From Lachnospiraceae bacterium (lineage in GTDB: Bacteria; Bacillota; Clostridia; Lachnospirales; Lachnospiraceae), in NCBI GenBank assembly GCA_023664345.1, contig JAMPFQ010000021.1, positions 1 to 64,000 on the forward strand: a stretch of 64,000 nucleotides of DNA. The letters run 5' to 3'. The notes beneath the pieces were generated by a model. The model had not been told where the DNA came from. It saw only the letters and a list, made by a program, of their open reading frames with translations, and searched no databases. Shown piece by piece: positions 50,669 through 59,031 of this stretch. Every line of letters begins with the position of its first letter. The first letter of the stretch is position 1. Made by a program: the position numbers and the translations under genes.

Positions 50669-52120
50669 ATGACATCACAAAGCAAAAAAGGCTTTTTCGA
50701 GAAAAAATTCTGGAACAGCAAGATCACCACGGAGGACACAACATTCAGGGAAAAGGCTTTCGGCTACCTGCTGGGACCGGTGGGCGCACTGCTGTTCTAT
50801 GCCATCATCAATGGGTACATCAACGTCTACTATACGGACGTGCTGGGGCTGACCGCCGTGGCAGGCGGCGCGTTCCTTGCCATCTTCCCTCTGATTTCCA
50901 AAATCCTGGACGCAGTGACCAACGTGTTCATGGGGTATGTGATCGACCACACGAAAACAAAGCAGGGCAAGGCCCGCCCATACATCCTGCTGGGTGCGAT
51001 TCTCATGCCCATCGCAGGCATCCTGATGTTTGCCATCCCCAGGGCCAGTATAGCCGTCCAGCTGGTATGGATCGTCATCTCCTATAATCTGTTCTACGCC
51101 ATCAGCTACACGATTTACAACATGAGCCATAACATGATGATCCCCCTCTCCACGAAAAATTCCAGCCAGCGGGCGACCCTCTCCACCTTCTCCAGCATCT
51201 CCACCACTGTCCTGGCGGGAACCCTGGCGGCGACTCTGGTGCCCATGCTGGTACTGCCGATAATCGGCGTGAATCAGACGAGATGGATCACCATGGTCTG
51301 CATCGTGTCCATCTTCGTGCTGCCTCTGGGCCTGCTGGAATATTTCTTCACCAAGGAGCGAGTCACGGAGGCGGAGAACAGCGAGACAGCCGAAAAGAAG
51401 GAGGCGATTCCCTACGTCCGCCAAATGAAAGCCTGCTTTACGGACAAATATATGGTCATGGTCCTGCTGATCTTTGTCGTCCTTCAGTTTATTAATGTTA
51501 TGCGGGGCACCAGTCTGCTCTATTACTGCAATTATATCCTGGGTACCTACAACGACGGCATCACACCCACCATATTGCAGGTGATCGGCGGCGTCCCCAT
51601 GGGGCTGGGTATGTTCATCGTCATCCCGCTGTTAAAAAAGTTTGAGAAGCGGACTCTGTTCCTGATTGGGAGCGGCTTGACGGCAGCAGGAACCGCCATC
51701 TGCCTGCTGGCTCCCGCCAATATGGGCGTAGTCATTGCCGGACAGATCATCAAGAATGTGGGAACCATTCCCAGTTCCTATATCTTCATGGCTTTCTTTG
51801 CGGACTGCCTGGATCACTTTGAGCTGACCCACCACTTCCGCTGCGACGGCTTCGGTATGTCGGTCTACAGCATCATCATTACGGTCATGTCCGGTCTTTG
51901 TACCAGCGTATTCAACCTGATCCTGTCCCGCACCGGATATGTGCCCCCCAGCCTTGTGGACGGCGTAACCGTGGCGGCGGCGCAGGCTCCGGCCACACTG
52001 GTCGGCATCCTTGGCTCCTACTACGGCGTGGAACTTGTCGGGGCGGTGCTGATGATGGTTCTGTTCTTCTTCCTGCGGGTCGAAAAGAACCTGAAAGCAA
52101 ACGGGCAGCAGAACGGATAA
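50669..52120 (+). CDS. GPH-type glycoside-cation symporter (MFS)
   Basis: The 483-residue protein has about twelve transmembrane helices and the GPH family start FREKAFGYLLGPVGALLFYAIINGYINVYYTDVLGLT, then SKILDAVTNVFMGYVIDHTKTKQGKARPYILLG, the characteristic loop 2-3 signature. It is the only transporter in the glycosidase locus and probably brings glycosides in with Na+ or H+. AGGAGG before the ATG. A deleted relative of this gene lies at 53605-53850. Confidence 0.92.
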   Translation: MTSQSKKGFFEKKFWNSKITTEDTTFREKAFGYLLGPVGALLFYAIINGYINVYYTDVLGLTAVAGGAFLAIFPLISKILDAVTNVFMGYVIDHTKTKQGKARPYILLGAILMPIAGILMFAIPRASIAVQLVWIVISYNLFYAISYTIYNMSHNMMIPLSTKNSSQRATLSTFSSISTTVLAGTLAATLVPMLVLPIIGVNQTRWITMVCIVSIFVLPLGLLEYFFTKERVTEAENSETAEKKEAIPYVRQMKACFTDKYMVMVLLIFVVLQFINVMRGTSLLYYCNYILGTYNDGITPTILQVIGGVPMGLGMFIVIPLLKKFEKRTLFLIGSGLTAAGTAICLLAPANMGVVIAGQIIKNVGTIPSSYIFMAFFADCLDHFELTHHFRCDGFGMSVYSIIITVMSGLCTSVFNLILSRTGYVPPSLVDGVTVAAAQAPATLVGILGSYYGVELVGAVLMMVLFFFLRVEKNLKANGQQNG

Positions 52121-52157
52121 TGCGAATGATATGGAGAACGGAAAAATTTCACAATGC

Positions 52158-52274
52158 AAAAAAACAGGCTCGGAACGGAAGCCCCGGAAAGAATTTGCAG
52201 CTGCGATTTTTGCAGATGGAAATTCCTTCCCCGCCAAGGGGCTGAAGTGAAGAGGCGGAACTGGAATCAGGAGG
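52158..52274 (+). repeat. Leader element copy D directly before the GH1 ribosome binding site
   Basis: The element begins AAACAGGCTCGGAACGGAAG and ends GAAGAGGCGGAACTGGAAT at 52267, followed at once by CAGGAGG, the GH1 Shine-Dalgarno. Its inside has CCCCGCCAAGGGG, shared with copy A (57961-58018), and CGGAACGGAAG, shared with copy B (63764-63829). It fills most of the gap between the GPH and GH1 genes. Confidence 0.75.
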
Positions 52275-52282
52275 AATAGAAC

Positions 52283-53608
52283 ATGAGCTTTTCAAAGGAC
52301 TTTATGTGGGGCGCAGCCAGCGCCGCTTACCAGATTGAGGGCGCTTATAACGAGGATGGCAAAGGCTTGGGTATTTGGGACGCGCTGAGCGCGGGGCACG
52401 TCAAGCACGGCGAGAACGGTAATGTAGCCTGCGATCATTACCACCGCTACAAAGAAGATATTACGCTGATGAAAGAGATGGGGCTGAAAAGTTACCGTTT
52501 TTCGGTAAGCTGGCCCCGCGTTATACCAGCTCCTGGGCAAGTAAATGAAGCAGGACTGGACTTTTACCGCAGCCTGGTCGATGAGCTTGTCAGTGCCGGG
52601 ATCGAACCGATCTGCACCCTGTTCCACTGGGATCTGCCCATGTGGGTGCATGAAAAGGGCGGTTGGCACACCCCAGAACTTGTGGAGGATTTTGCTTTCT
52701 ATACAAAAACTGTCGTGGAGGCGCTTTCACACAAGGTTCGTTACTGGCTCACCCTCAATGAACCCGCATCGTTCATTGGCAACGGATATATCACAGGGCT
52801 CCACGCACCGTTTGAATCGGCATTAGGCCGTCCTATGCCTGAAATGGCGGCACTGGCAGCAAACCTTACTAAAATTGTGCTCCTGGCGCACGGCAGAGCA
52901 GTGCAGGTAATCCGGGCGACAGCTAAGAAACCTCCTTTGATCGGTATGGCGCTCAATGGCGGAATCATTACACCTGCTTCAAATGATGCCCAAGCTATCA
53001 CAGAAGCAAAAGCAGCTTCTTTCCCGGAGCAAGCCTTTTTCAGCCATGTAAACTGGTGGGCCGATCCGACCTTCCTGGGTAAAGTCCCTGCTACCATGCA
53101 AGGGGTCTTTTCCCCGGAAGAGTTGGATTTTGTTCATCAAAAGCTGGACTTCTTCGGATATAACTGCTACAACTCCGCCAATTATGATGAGTACGTTGGT
53201 TCTAATCCGGCGGTGAGCCCCGGGATGCCCCGGACAGCCATGGACTGGCCGATCACCCCGGATGTCCTCTATTGGGCGGCAAAATTCCTGACCGAGCGAT
53301 ATGGTCTTCCGCTGCTAATTACCGAGAACGGGATGGCTAATACCGATTTTGTGATGAGTGATGGAAAGGTCCATGATCCCCAGCGCATTGAATTTCTAAA
53401 AGGGTATCTGTCCGGACTGCAAAAAGCTGCCCATGAAGGATTGCCCCTGCTTGGCTATTGTTATTGGTCTATTTTGGACAATTTTGAATGGGCTGATGGC
53501 TATGACAAGCGGTTTGGTCTTATCTATGTAGACTATTCAACCCAAAAGCGCACCTTGAAAGATTCCGCCTGCTGGTATTCCAAAGTGATTCAAGATAATG
53601 TTGTATGA
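52283..53608 (+). CDS. Beta-glucosidase, GH1
   Basis: The 441-residue enzyme has the GH1 start FMWGAASAAYQIEGAYNEDGKG, the acid/base Glu160 in WLTLNEP and the nucleophile Glu348 in PLLITENG, and the C-terminal WSILDNFEWADGYDKRFGL. No phospho-binding signature of 6-phospho-beta-glucosidases stands out. No signal peptide, so it cleaves imported beta-glucosides inside the cell. Its ribosome binding site comes right after leader element D. Its sequence is more AT-rich than the genes before it, so it may have a different origin. Confidence 0.95.
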   Translation: MSFSKDFMWGAASAAYQIEGAYNEDGKGLGIWDALSAGHVKHGENGNVACDHYHRYKEDITLMKEMGLKSYRFSVSWPRVIPAPGQVNEAGLDFYRSLVDELVSAGIEPICTLFHWDLPMWVHEKGGWHTPELVEDFAFYTKTVVEALSHKVRYWLTLNEPASFIGNGYITGLHAPFESALGRPMPEMAALAANLTKIVLLAHGRAVQVIRATAKKPPLIGMALNGGIITPASNDAQAITEAKAASFPEQAFFSHVNWWADPTFLGKVPATMQGVFSPEELDFVHQKLDFFGYNCYNSANYDEYVGSNPAVSPGMPRTAMDWPITPDVLYWAAKFLTERYGLPLLITENGMANTDFVMSDGKVHDPQRIEFLKGYLSGLQKAAHEGLPLLGYCYWSILDNFEWADGYDKRFGLIYVDYSTQKRTLKDSACWYSKVIQDNVV

Positions 53609-53850
53609 TCTGCATTGTGGCTATCGTTGCACTGCCCTTGGGACTGTTGGAATACTTCTTCACCAAGGAACGGATCACAGAGGCGGAAAATGAAGAAAAC
53701 ACCAAAATAAGTGTGAATCCCCTACATGAAGCAGATGAAAGCCTGCTTTACTACCGCAACAGAAATTCGAAAAGCGGGCCCTATTCCTTATCGGAAGCGG
53801 TTTGACTGTAGCGGGAACTGCCTGGGTCACTTTGAACTGACCCAAATCAT
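53605..53850 (+). pseudogene. Remnant of a second GPH transporter gene with internal deletions
   Basis: The frame MICIVAIVALPLGLLEYFFTKERITEAENEE matches residues of the intact transporter (MVCIVSIFVLPLGLLEYFFTKERVTEAENSE, 51293 onward). After a gap the DNA encodes FEKRALFLIGSGLTVAGTA in another frame (around 53765), matching FEKRTLFLIGSGLTAAGTA, then jumps to CLGHFELTQ, matching CLDHFELTH. It begins inside the GH1 stop, so its 5' half is gone. It is a decayed, deleted paralogue and cannot make a transporter. Confidence 0.85.
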
Positions 53851-53883
53851 AGAAAATACTTTAATAAAAGGAGTGACATTATA

Positions 53884-54417
53884 ATGAAAAAAATTCTTCA
53901 AAACGAAGTGGTATCTTCCCTTATCATGGTTGTCCTTGGCATTATTTTGATGGTTTGGCCGGGAGAAGCTATGGATATCGCCTGCATGATAATCGGCTGT
54001 GGACTTATCATAACAGGTGCGATAGGTTTAACAGTTCTTTTTGCCAAGCGAAAGAAAAGCGGGGAAGATAGCATCAGCAGGGAAAATGTGATCACTATCA
54101 TAAAATCTGTTGTTATCATAATAGTAGGCATTGTTTTGCTCGCAAAAATGAAAACCGTAGTTTCTATTTTACCTTTTATCATTGGAATACTTATCATTGT
54201 CAATAGCGCGGTAAACATCATACAAGCCATCCTGAACAGAAACCAGAACAGCAAATGGATCATTTCGCTGATCGTAGGCTTTGCAACTGCTATTATCGGA
54301 ATTCTCATGGTAATTGAACCATTTGGCGCTGCGCTCTCTCAGATTTTTATCATGGGACTCGGTCTTACTGTTGATGGAGTGAGCAACCTGGTTAGCGGTC
54401 TTACCATTAAGAAGTAA
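53884..54417 (+). CDS. DUF308/HdeD-like membrane protein
   Basis: The 177-residue protein has six hydrophobic helices in repeats (SLIMVVLGIILMVWPGEAMD, ACMIIGCGLIITGAIGL, IIKSVVIIIVGIVLLAKMK, ILPFIIGILIIVNSAVNII, IISLIVGFATAIIGILMVIEP), the pattern of the DUF308/HdeD family. AAAGGAG precedes the ATG. Its role in the locus is not clear. It is AT-rich compared with the GH3 genes on both sides. Confidence 0.85.
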   Translation: MKKILQNEVVSSLIMVVLGIILMVWPGEAMDIACMIIGCGLIITGAIGLTVLFAKRKKSGEDSISRENVITIIKSVVIIIVGIVLLAKMKTVVSILPFIIGILIIVNSAVNIIQAILNRNQNSKWIISLIVGFATAIIGILMVIEPFGAALSQIFIMGLGLTVDGVSNLVSGLTIKK

Positions 54418-54459
54418 ATTTTTACATATTGATCGGTATGCGTAAGAAAGTGTGGGGCA

Positions 54460-56787
54460 ATGAAAAAAGAAACGATTCTTTCAACGCTGAGCCTGGCGGA
54501 AAAGGCAAAACTGCTTTCCGGGCGGGATTTCTGGCATACGGAGGACTGTGAGCGCCTTGGGCTTCCCGGCATCATGCTCAGCGACGGCCCCCATGGCCTC
54601 CGTAAACAGGGCGTTGCCGGAGACCATCTCGGTATTGCGGCATCTATCCCCGCCACCTGTTTCCCTACGGCTTCCGCTTCTGCCTGTTCCTTTGACCCCG
54701 ATCTCCTGGAACGGATGGGAAAAGCCTTGGGGGAGGAGTGCCGGAAGGAGGATGTTGCGGTGCTCCTTGGCCCCGGCGTCAACATCAAGAGAAATCCGCT
54801 CTGCGGGCGCAACTTTGAATATTTTTCAGAGGATCCGTTCCTCGCCGGCAAGCTGGCCGCCGCATTGATCCGCGGCGTCCAGAGCCAGGGGGTGGGAACC
54901 AGCATCAAGCATTTTGCCGCGAATAATCAGGAAAAGCAGCGCATGTGGGAAGATTCTGTGGTTGATGAAAGGGCTTTGCACGAGATCTATCTGAAAGCCT
55001 TTGAGATTGCAGTGAAGGAGGCGCAGCCCTGGACGATCATGACTGCCTACAATCGCCTGAATGGTACATTCTGTTCTGAAAACAAGTGGCTTATGGAAGA
55101 TATTGCCAGAGGCGAGTGGGGATTTGACGGATTGTTTGTCACAGATTGGGGGGCGATGAGCGACCCGGTGGAGTCTTTCCGCAACGGTCTGGATCTGGAA
55201 ATGCCGGGAACCTGCAAGGGAACTGATAAGGAACTTCTCCGGGCAGTACGGGACGGCGTATTGGCAGAATCTGACATTGACAGGGCCGCCGCCAACGTAC
55301 TGAAGCTTCTGGAACGGTCTGCACAACGAAACCACATCCCTTTTACCTGTGATATGGACGCGCACAGTGAACTGGCAAGAGAAATCGCACAGCGATCCGC
55401 CGTATTGTTAAAAAACGATGGACTCCTGCCGGTAAGGCCGGGAGCAAGTTTAGCGGTCATCGGCGCAATGGCAAAACATCCCAGGTATCAGGGAGCCGGT
55501 TCCAGCAAGATCTGTCCCCATAGCCTGGACAGCTTCTGCCAGGCGCTGGAAGATGCCCATGTGGCTTTCGACTATGCGGAAGGATACCGCCAGGACGCTG
55601 TGGAGCCGGACGCGCAAATGATCCGCGAGGCTGCTGACACTGCCCGGGGCAAAGATGTTGTGCTGGTATTTGCCGGGCTGCCTGACATTTCCGAAAGCGA
55701 GGGCTATGACCGTGAGCACATGGAACTCCCCTCGGCACATAACGCATTGATCGAAGCAGTGGCAGAGGTAAATCCCAATACAGTGGTCATCCTGCAAGGC
55801 GGCAGTCCCATGGTTCTTCCCTGGGCAGACAAAATAAAAAGCATCCTTTTGATGTACCTGTCCGGCCAACAGGGCGGACACGCCGCATGGGATCTGCTCT
55901 CGGGGAAGGCATGTCCGGAGGGCAGGCTTGCGGAAACATGGCCCCTCTCCATAGAGGATACGCCTAATCACAGCACTTTTGCATCCAGGGATGAGCATAT
56001 CCAGTACCGGGAAAGCATTTATGTCGGCTATCGATACTACGATTCTGCCCGCAAAAATGTGGCATATCCTTTCGGCTATGGGCTCTCCTATACGACTTTT
56101 GAATACCGGGATTTGCAGGTGAGCGGAAAAACCGTCAGCTGTACTGTAAAAAACACAGGAGCATGTTTCGGCGGAGAAGCGGTGCAGCTATATCTTTCCT
56201 TGCCGGATTCAAAGGTGTTCCGTGCGGAGAAAGAATTAAAGGCCTTTCAAAAGGTACGTCTCGCACCAAACGAAGAGATCCGCGTCACCTTTGAACTGAC
56301 GAAGGATGCATTCTCCTGGTTCGATCCCAGAAGCAGATCCTGGAATATCGAACCCGGAACCTATCAGGTTCAGCTCGGTTCCTCCAGCCGTGACATCCGG
56401 CTGTCCGGGGAAATTCATATGGATGAGGGTGTGATACCGGAAACATTATCCTATGCCGTAGGCGCTGCCGGACAGAAGGAATTTGAGAAGCTTTTGGGGC
56501 ATCCGGTTCCGAAAGATACGCCCCGGCGTCCCTTTACCAGGGATTCCCTGCTGCTCCATACAACGGACTCTTTGCTCGGCAAACTGATACTTCCCATCGG
56601 CAGCAAGACCGCCGCCAGGGAAATGGGCGGCACACCGCAAGCTGTAAGGATGGCACGAGAAACCATGGAATCCATGCCGATCCGTGGTCTCAGCATGGGT
56701 GGCGGAACGCGGAATGTGATCTATGGTCTGGTAGAAATTTTTAACGGTCATCTGTTCAAGGGGCTTAAGAAAATGTTGATGAAATAA
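54460..56787 (+). CDS. Beta-glucosidase, GH3 (standard domain order)
   Basis: The 775-residue protein has the barrel first: LPGIMLSDGPHGLRKQ, KHFAANNQEKQRMWEDS and the nucleophile Asp229 in GLFVTDWGAMSD. It then has the alpha/beta sandwich (GILPVRPGASLAVIGAMAKHPRYQGAGSS, from GLLPVRP) and a C-terminal fibronectin-like domain (VAYPFGYGLSYTTFEYRDLQV). A further tail of about 100 residues includes VIYGLVEIFNGHLFKGLKKMLMK. No signal peptide. It is the last glycosidase of the plus-strand group and is probably co-transcribed with DUF308. Confidence 0.95.
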   Translation: MKKETILSTLSLAEKAKLLSGRDFWHTEDCERLGLPGIMLSDGPHGLRKQGVAGDHLGIAASIPATCFPTASASACSFDPDLLERMGKALGEECRKEDVAVLLGPGVNIKRNPLCGRNFEYFSEDPFLAGKLAAALIRGVQSQGVGTSIKHFAANNQEKQRMWEDSVVDERALHEIYLKAFEIAVKEAQPWTIMTAYNRLNGTFCSENKWLMEDIARGEWGFDGLFVTDWGAMSDPVESFRNGLDLEMPGTCKGTDKELLRAVRDGVLAESDIDRAAANVLKLLERSAQRNHIPFTCDMDAHSELAREIAQRSAVLLKNDGLLPVRPGASLAVIGAMAKHPRYQGAGSSKICPHSLDSFCQALEDAHVAFDYAEGYRQDAVEPDAQMIREAADTARGKDVVLVFAGLPDISESEGYDREHMELPSAHNALIEAVAEVNPNTVVILQGGSPMVLPWADKIKSILLMYLSGQQGGHAAWDLLSGKACPEGRLAETWPLSIEDTPNHSTFASRDEHIQYRESIYVGYRYYDSARKNVAYPFGYGLSYTTFEYRDLQVSGKTVSCTVKNTGACFGGEAVQLYLSLPDSKVFRAEKELKAFQKVRLAPNEEIRVTFELTKDAFSWFDPRSRSWNIEPGTYQVQLGSSSRDIRLSGEIHMDEGVIPETLSYAVGAAGQKEFEKLLGHPVPKDTPRRPFTRDSLLLHTTDSLLGKLILPIGSKTAAREMGGTPQAVRMARETMESMPIRGLSMGGGTRNVIYGLVEIFNGHLFKGLKKMLMK

Positions 56788-56800
56788 TGCATGATCAGCA

Positions 56801-56828
56801 GACCACACCTCCAAACGGAGGTGTGGTC
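56801..56828. terminator. Bidirectional terminator hairpin between the GH3 and XRE genes
   Basis: A perfect 12-bp stem, GACCACACCTCC (56801-56812) and its complement (56817-56828), with a 4-base loop AAAC, sits between two convergent genes. The T-run is weak on both sides, but the stem is very stable. Confidence 0.7.
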
Positions 56829-56868
56829 CTCCTATAACCAGCCCGTTGTATCAATGGCGTTCTTCGTT

Positions 56869-57948
56869 TCACTTATCTTCGGATTTCTGGTAATCCTTCA
56901 GCTTCCTGACGATTGCCTGGAACCGTTCCTCACCCCGCAGTTTGTCATAGCAGGCATCCTGTTCCAACCCGTTGATCACCACCAGCCGAAGTTCCCTGGT
57001 AAATCCCGTCTTTAATGAGTCACTGGAAAAAGTGGGAGCAAACAGCACCTGATTGATCGGCGCGGGGGTTGTGATCCGATCTGCAAATCTCTCAAGATAC
57101 TCCAGCGCCTCCTCTTTCATTCCCAGCCGCAGATACACCTCCGCAATGGCTCCCGCCGCCGCGCCGCCGCCTGTGACATACAGTTCTTCCATCTTACAGA
57201 GGACGTCGCAGATCGCCAGCGTCCTCTCCCGGTCAAACCCCATGTCTTCCTCCAGCAAAAGCAAGAGGCAATTCTGCACCTCGCCAACCAGCTTATAGAG
57301 ATTGCTCTGTATGGTGGAGAGCGCCTTATCCTTATCGCCCTTTTGCTGGTAAAGTTTCACCCAGAGCATGGTAAAATCAGCCGTATTGGTCACTGTCTCC
57401 TGCAGCAGCTTCTCCGCCCGTTCCAGATTCCCGTCGGTCAGTTCCAGGGTGATCAGCATGGCGAGCGCAGGCATGTAAAAAGCAGACTCTCCACTCTGGT
57501 ACATTGCTTCCGCCAGTTCCTTCTTTCTGGCTGTCCATCTCTGTTTCTTCTCCGCTGCACCCTCTCCGTCGGCCACATCGCTCATCTCCAACAGGGAAAA
57601 AGCCGCCACGGCGCTGAATTTAAGGGGAACCGAGGAGGGGTAACTGTGCAGAAGCCATTCCACGCGTTCCTCCGCTTCCTCTGTTTTCCCCGCCCGGATC
57701 ATCTCAACGACCTCCGTCATGTACTGTCCCTGTTTCTCGTCCGAGAGCGTTTCCTCATAGGATAACAGCGTATCCACATTCGTCCCAAGCGCCCTTGCCA
57801 GCGGACAGAGCATGGTAATGTCCGGGTAAGAGGAGTCCGTCTCCCATTTGCTGACCGCCGGGGCCGACACCCCCAGCATGTCCGCAAGCTGTTCCTGGGT
57901 CAGTTTCTTTGCTTTCCGCAATTCAATGATCTTTTCGCCTATCTTCAT
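56869..57948 (-). CDS. XRE family regulator with TPR-like repeats
   Basis: The ATG at 57948 follows AGGAG and gives 359 residues; an open stretch upstream to 58083 is not needed. The helix-turn-helix is MKIGEKIIELRKAKKLTQEQLADMLGVSAPAVSKWETDSSYPDI (1-44), and the rest is helical repeats about 34 residues long (for example ALEYLERFADRI), like the peptide-sensing regulators of the Rgg/PlcR type in layout only. It is a cytoplasmic regulator. Its ligand is unknown. A promoter with a perfect 12-base palindrome lies upstream. Confidence 0.9.
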   Translation of the reverse strand: MKIGEKIIELRKAKKLTQEQLADMLGVSAPAVSKWETDSSYPDITMLCPLARALGTNVDTLLSYEETLSDEKQGQYMTEVVEMIRAGKTEEAEERVEWLLHSYPSSVPLKFSAVAAFSLLEMSDVADGEGAAEKKQRWTARKKELAEAMYQSGESAFYMPALAMLITLELTDGNLERAEKLLQETVTNTADFTMLWVKLYQQKGDKDKALSTIQSNLYKLVGEVQNCLLLLLEEDMGFDRERTLAICDVLCKMEELYVTGGGAAAGAIAEVYLRLGMKEEALEYLERFADRITTPAPINQVLFAPTFSSDSLKTGFTRELRLVVINGLEQDACYDKLRGEERFQAIVRKLKDYQKSEDK

Positions 57949-57960
57949 GTTTATTCTCCT

Positions 57961-58018
57961 ATTCCAGTTCCGTCTCTTCACTCCGATGCCCTTGGCGGGG
58001 AAATGGAGAGACTGTTTT
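57961..58018. repeat. Leader element copy A before the XRE gene
   Basis: On the plus strand ATTCCAGTTCCGTCTCTTC begins at 57961 and GAGAGACTGTTTT ends at 58018; on the minus strand this stands directly before the AGGAG of the XRE gene. The arms GTCTC and GAGAC would close a hairpin. Copies B, C and D are at 63764, 27123 and 52158. Confidence 0.75.
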
Positions 58019-58022
58019 GGTC

Positions 58023-58045
58023 TGTCAGCTGACAATATCAGTATA
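58023..58045 (-). promoter_or_regulatory. Predicted promoter and palindromic site before the XRE gene
   Basis: On the minus strand TATACT (58040-58045) has a poor -35 TTGTGG 17 bases upstream. Just after the -10, at 58023-58034, is the perfect 12-base palindrome TGTCAGCTGACA, close to the expected start site. It is a good candidate for autoregulation by the XRE protein. Confidence 0.5.
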
Positions 58046-58055
58046 TACAAAATCA

Positions 58056-58078
58056 GCAGGCTCCACAATGGAGCCTGC
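58056..58078 (-). terminator. Terminator hairpin after the small lipoprotein gene
   Basis: GCAGGCTCC (58056-58064) pairs with GGAGCCTGC (58070-58078), loop ACAAT, followed on the minus strand by TGATTTTG. It separates the lipoprotein gene from the XRE gene. Confidence 0.7.
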
Positions 58079-58111
58079 TTCAACTGCGATGAAATATTTC
58101 TTAACCGTCAG

Positions 58112-58534
58112 TTATGTCCCATCCGCCTCTGCGCCTTCCAGCCAGCCAAATTCTGTCAGCTGTTCCAGCAGTTTGGACGGGATATCCGCGATGTCCCCAT
58201 CCGACAGCTTTTCCACGGCGTAGACGTCGGCCTGGGCGGGCCAGGTTTCCATGACCGCGCCCATGTAGACCCTGATCTCGTCGCCGTCACTTATCCCTTC
58301 AAAGGAAATCGTTTCAGCAGCGGTATGCAGTTCTATCGGCTCGCCGTTTTCCGTAATGATCAGATCCGCCTGCTTCGCCTTAAGATACTTGCCGCTGACC
58401 CAGCCGCCATCCTCCGGAAAGTCGGAAGCTGCTGTACCGGACAAACCGGAATCCGTAGGCATATCATTGCCGCAGGCACATAGCAGCATGATAATCATAA
58501 TAAGACCGAATAAACGACAACTCTTTCTTCTCAT
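58112..58534 (-). CDS. Small lipoprotein of unknown function
   Basis: The 140-residue protein has a lipoprotein signal MRRKSCRLFGLIMIIMLLCAC with a lipobox Cys, then an acidic mature part (KYLKAKQADLIITENGEPIELHTAAETISFEGISDGDEIRVYMGAV). The pattern of beta strands resembles small YobA-like or DUF3221-like lipoproteins, but that is only a resemblance. GGAGG lies before the ATG. It has its own terminator and no operon neighbour. Confidence 0.75.
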   Translation of the reverse strand: MRRKSCRLFGLIMIIMLLCACGNDMPTDSGLSGTAASDFPEDGGWVSGKYLKAKQADLIITENGEPIELHTAAETISFEGISDGDEIRVYMGAVMETWPAQADVYAVEKLSDGDIADIPSKLLEQLTEFGWLEGAEADGT

Positions 58535-58606
58535 ATTGCTCAGCCTCCATTATTGTGAGCCAATGCCTCCGCTGCAGGCATCGGAACAAAGTGTAACTCA
58601 CTCGAA

Positions 58607-58972
58607 CTCGATAGTATCTGGTGCCTTGTGGATAATGGGACGGAACTGGAACCTCAAGTTATCAAAAGACATACCGCTGATTTACAACTTAAGAATGGAA
58701 TCCTTTGATTGAAAACTTTCAGGCATCAGGCGGAGATGTGCTGCCCTGTTCTGAGCGGACTTTGAGGAGCGCCTTTAGCAGAGATGAAATCCACTGCCTA
58801 CGGAGACTATGGCGCGAAGACGCAATTCGCGCCATAGGAACTGGCGCATATTTTCGCGACAGTTCCGTAGTCGTAGTTGGCAGTTAGTTCAGCGCTGCGT
58901 TGCTCCGTCCGCACAGAACAGGGCAGCACATCTCCGCCGTCTCCTTAGCACCAAGCCACCGATACTATCGAG
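58607..58972. repeat. Large imperfect palindrome (366 bp) in the 58535-59031 intergenic region
   Basis: The outer arms CTCGATAGTATC (58607-58618) and GATACTATCGAG (58961-58972) are followed by a perfect 25-bp arm pair (58729-58753, 58914-58938). The centre has CTATGGCGCGAA (58807-58818) with its complement (58826-58837). Partial pairs fill the space between, so a cruciform or large RNA hairpin with branches is expected. No gene is convincing. It lies between two lipoprotein-type genes on the minus strand. Confidence 0.8.
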
Positions 58973-58985
58973 ACTGAATAGTTAC

Positions 58986-59021
58986 AACAAAGTCAACTGC
59001 GTTAACAAAGTCAACTGCGTT
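58986..59021. repeat. Two tandem 18-base repeats
   Basis: AACAAAGTCAACTGCGTT occurs twice in direct tandem (58986-59003, 59004-59021) at the edge of the large palindrome, just before the DUF4349 gene end. Each unit includes the dyad GTCAAC/GTTGAC-like sequence. Function unknown. Confidence 0.8.
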
Positions 59022-59031
59022 GACTTGCTCA

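Noticed and set aside
58705-58887. A 60-codon plus-strand frame inside the large palindrome
   Set aside because: The frame is just the left half of the palindrome and has no Shine-Dalgarno or family resemblance.
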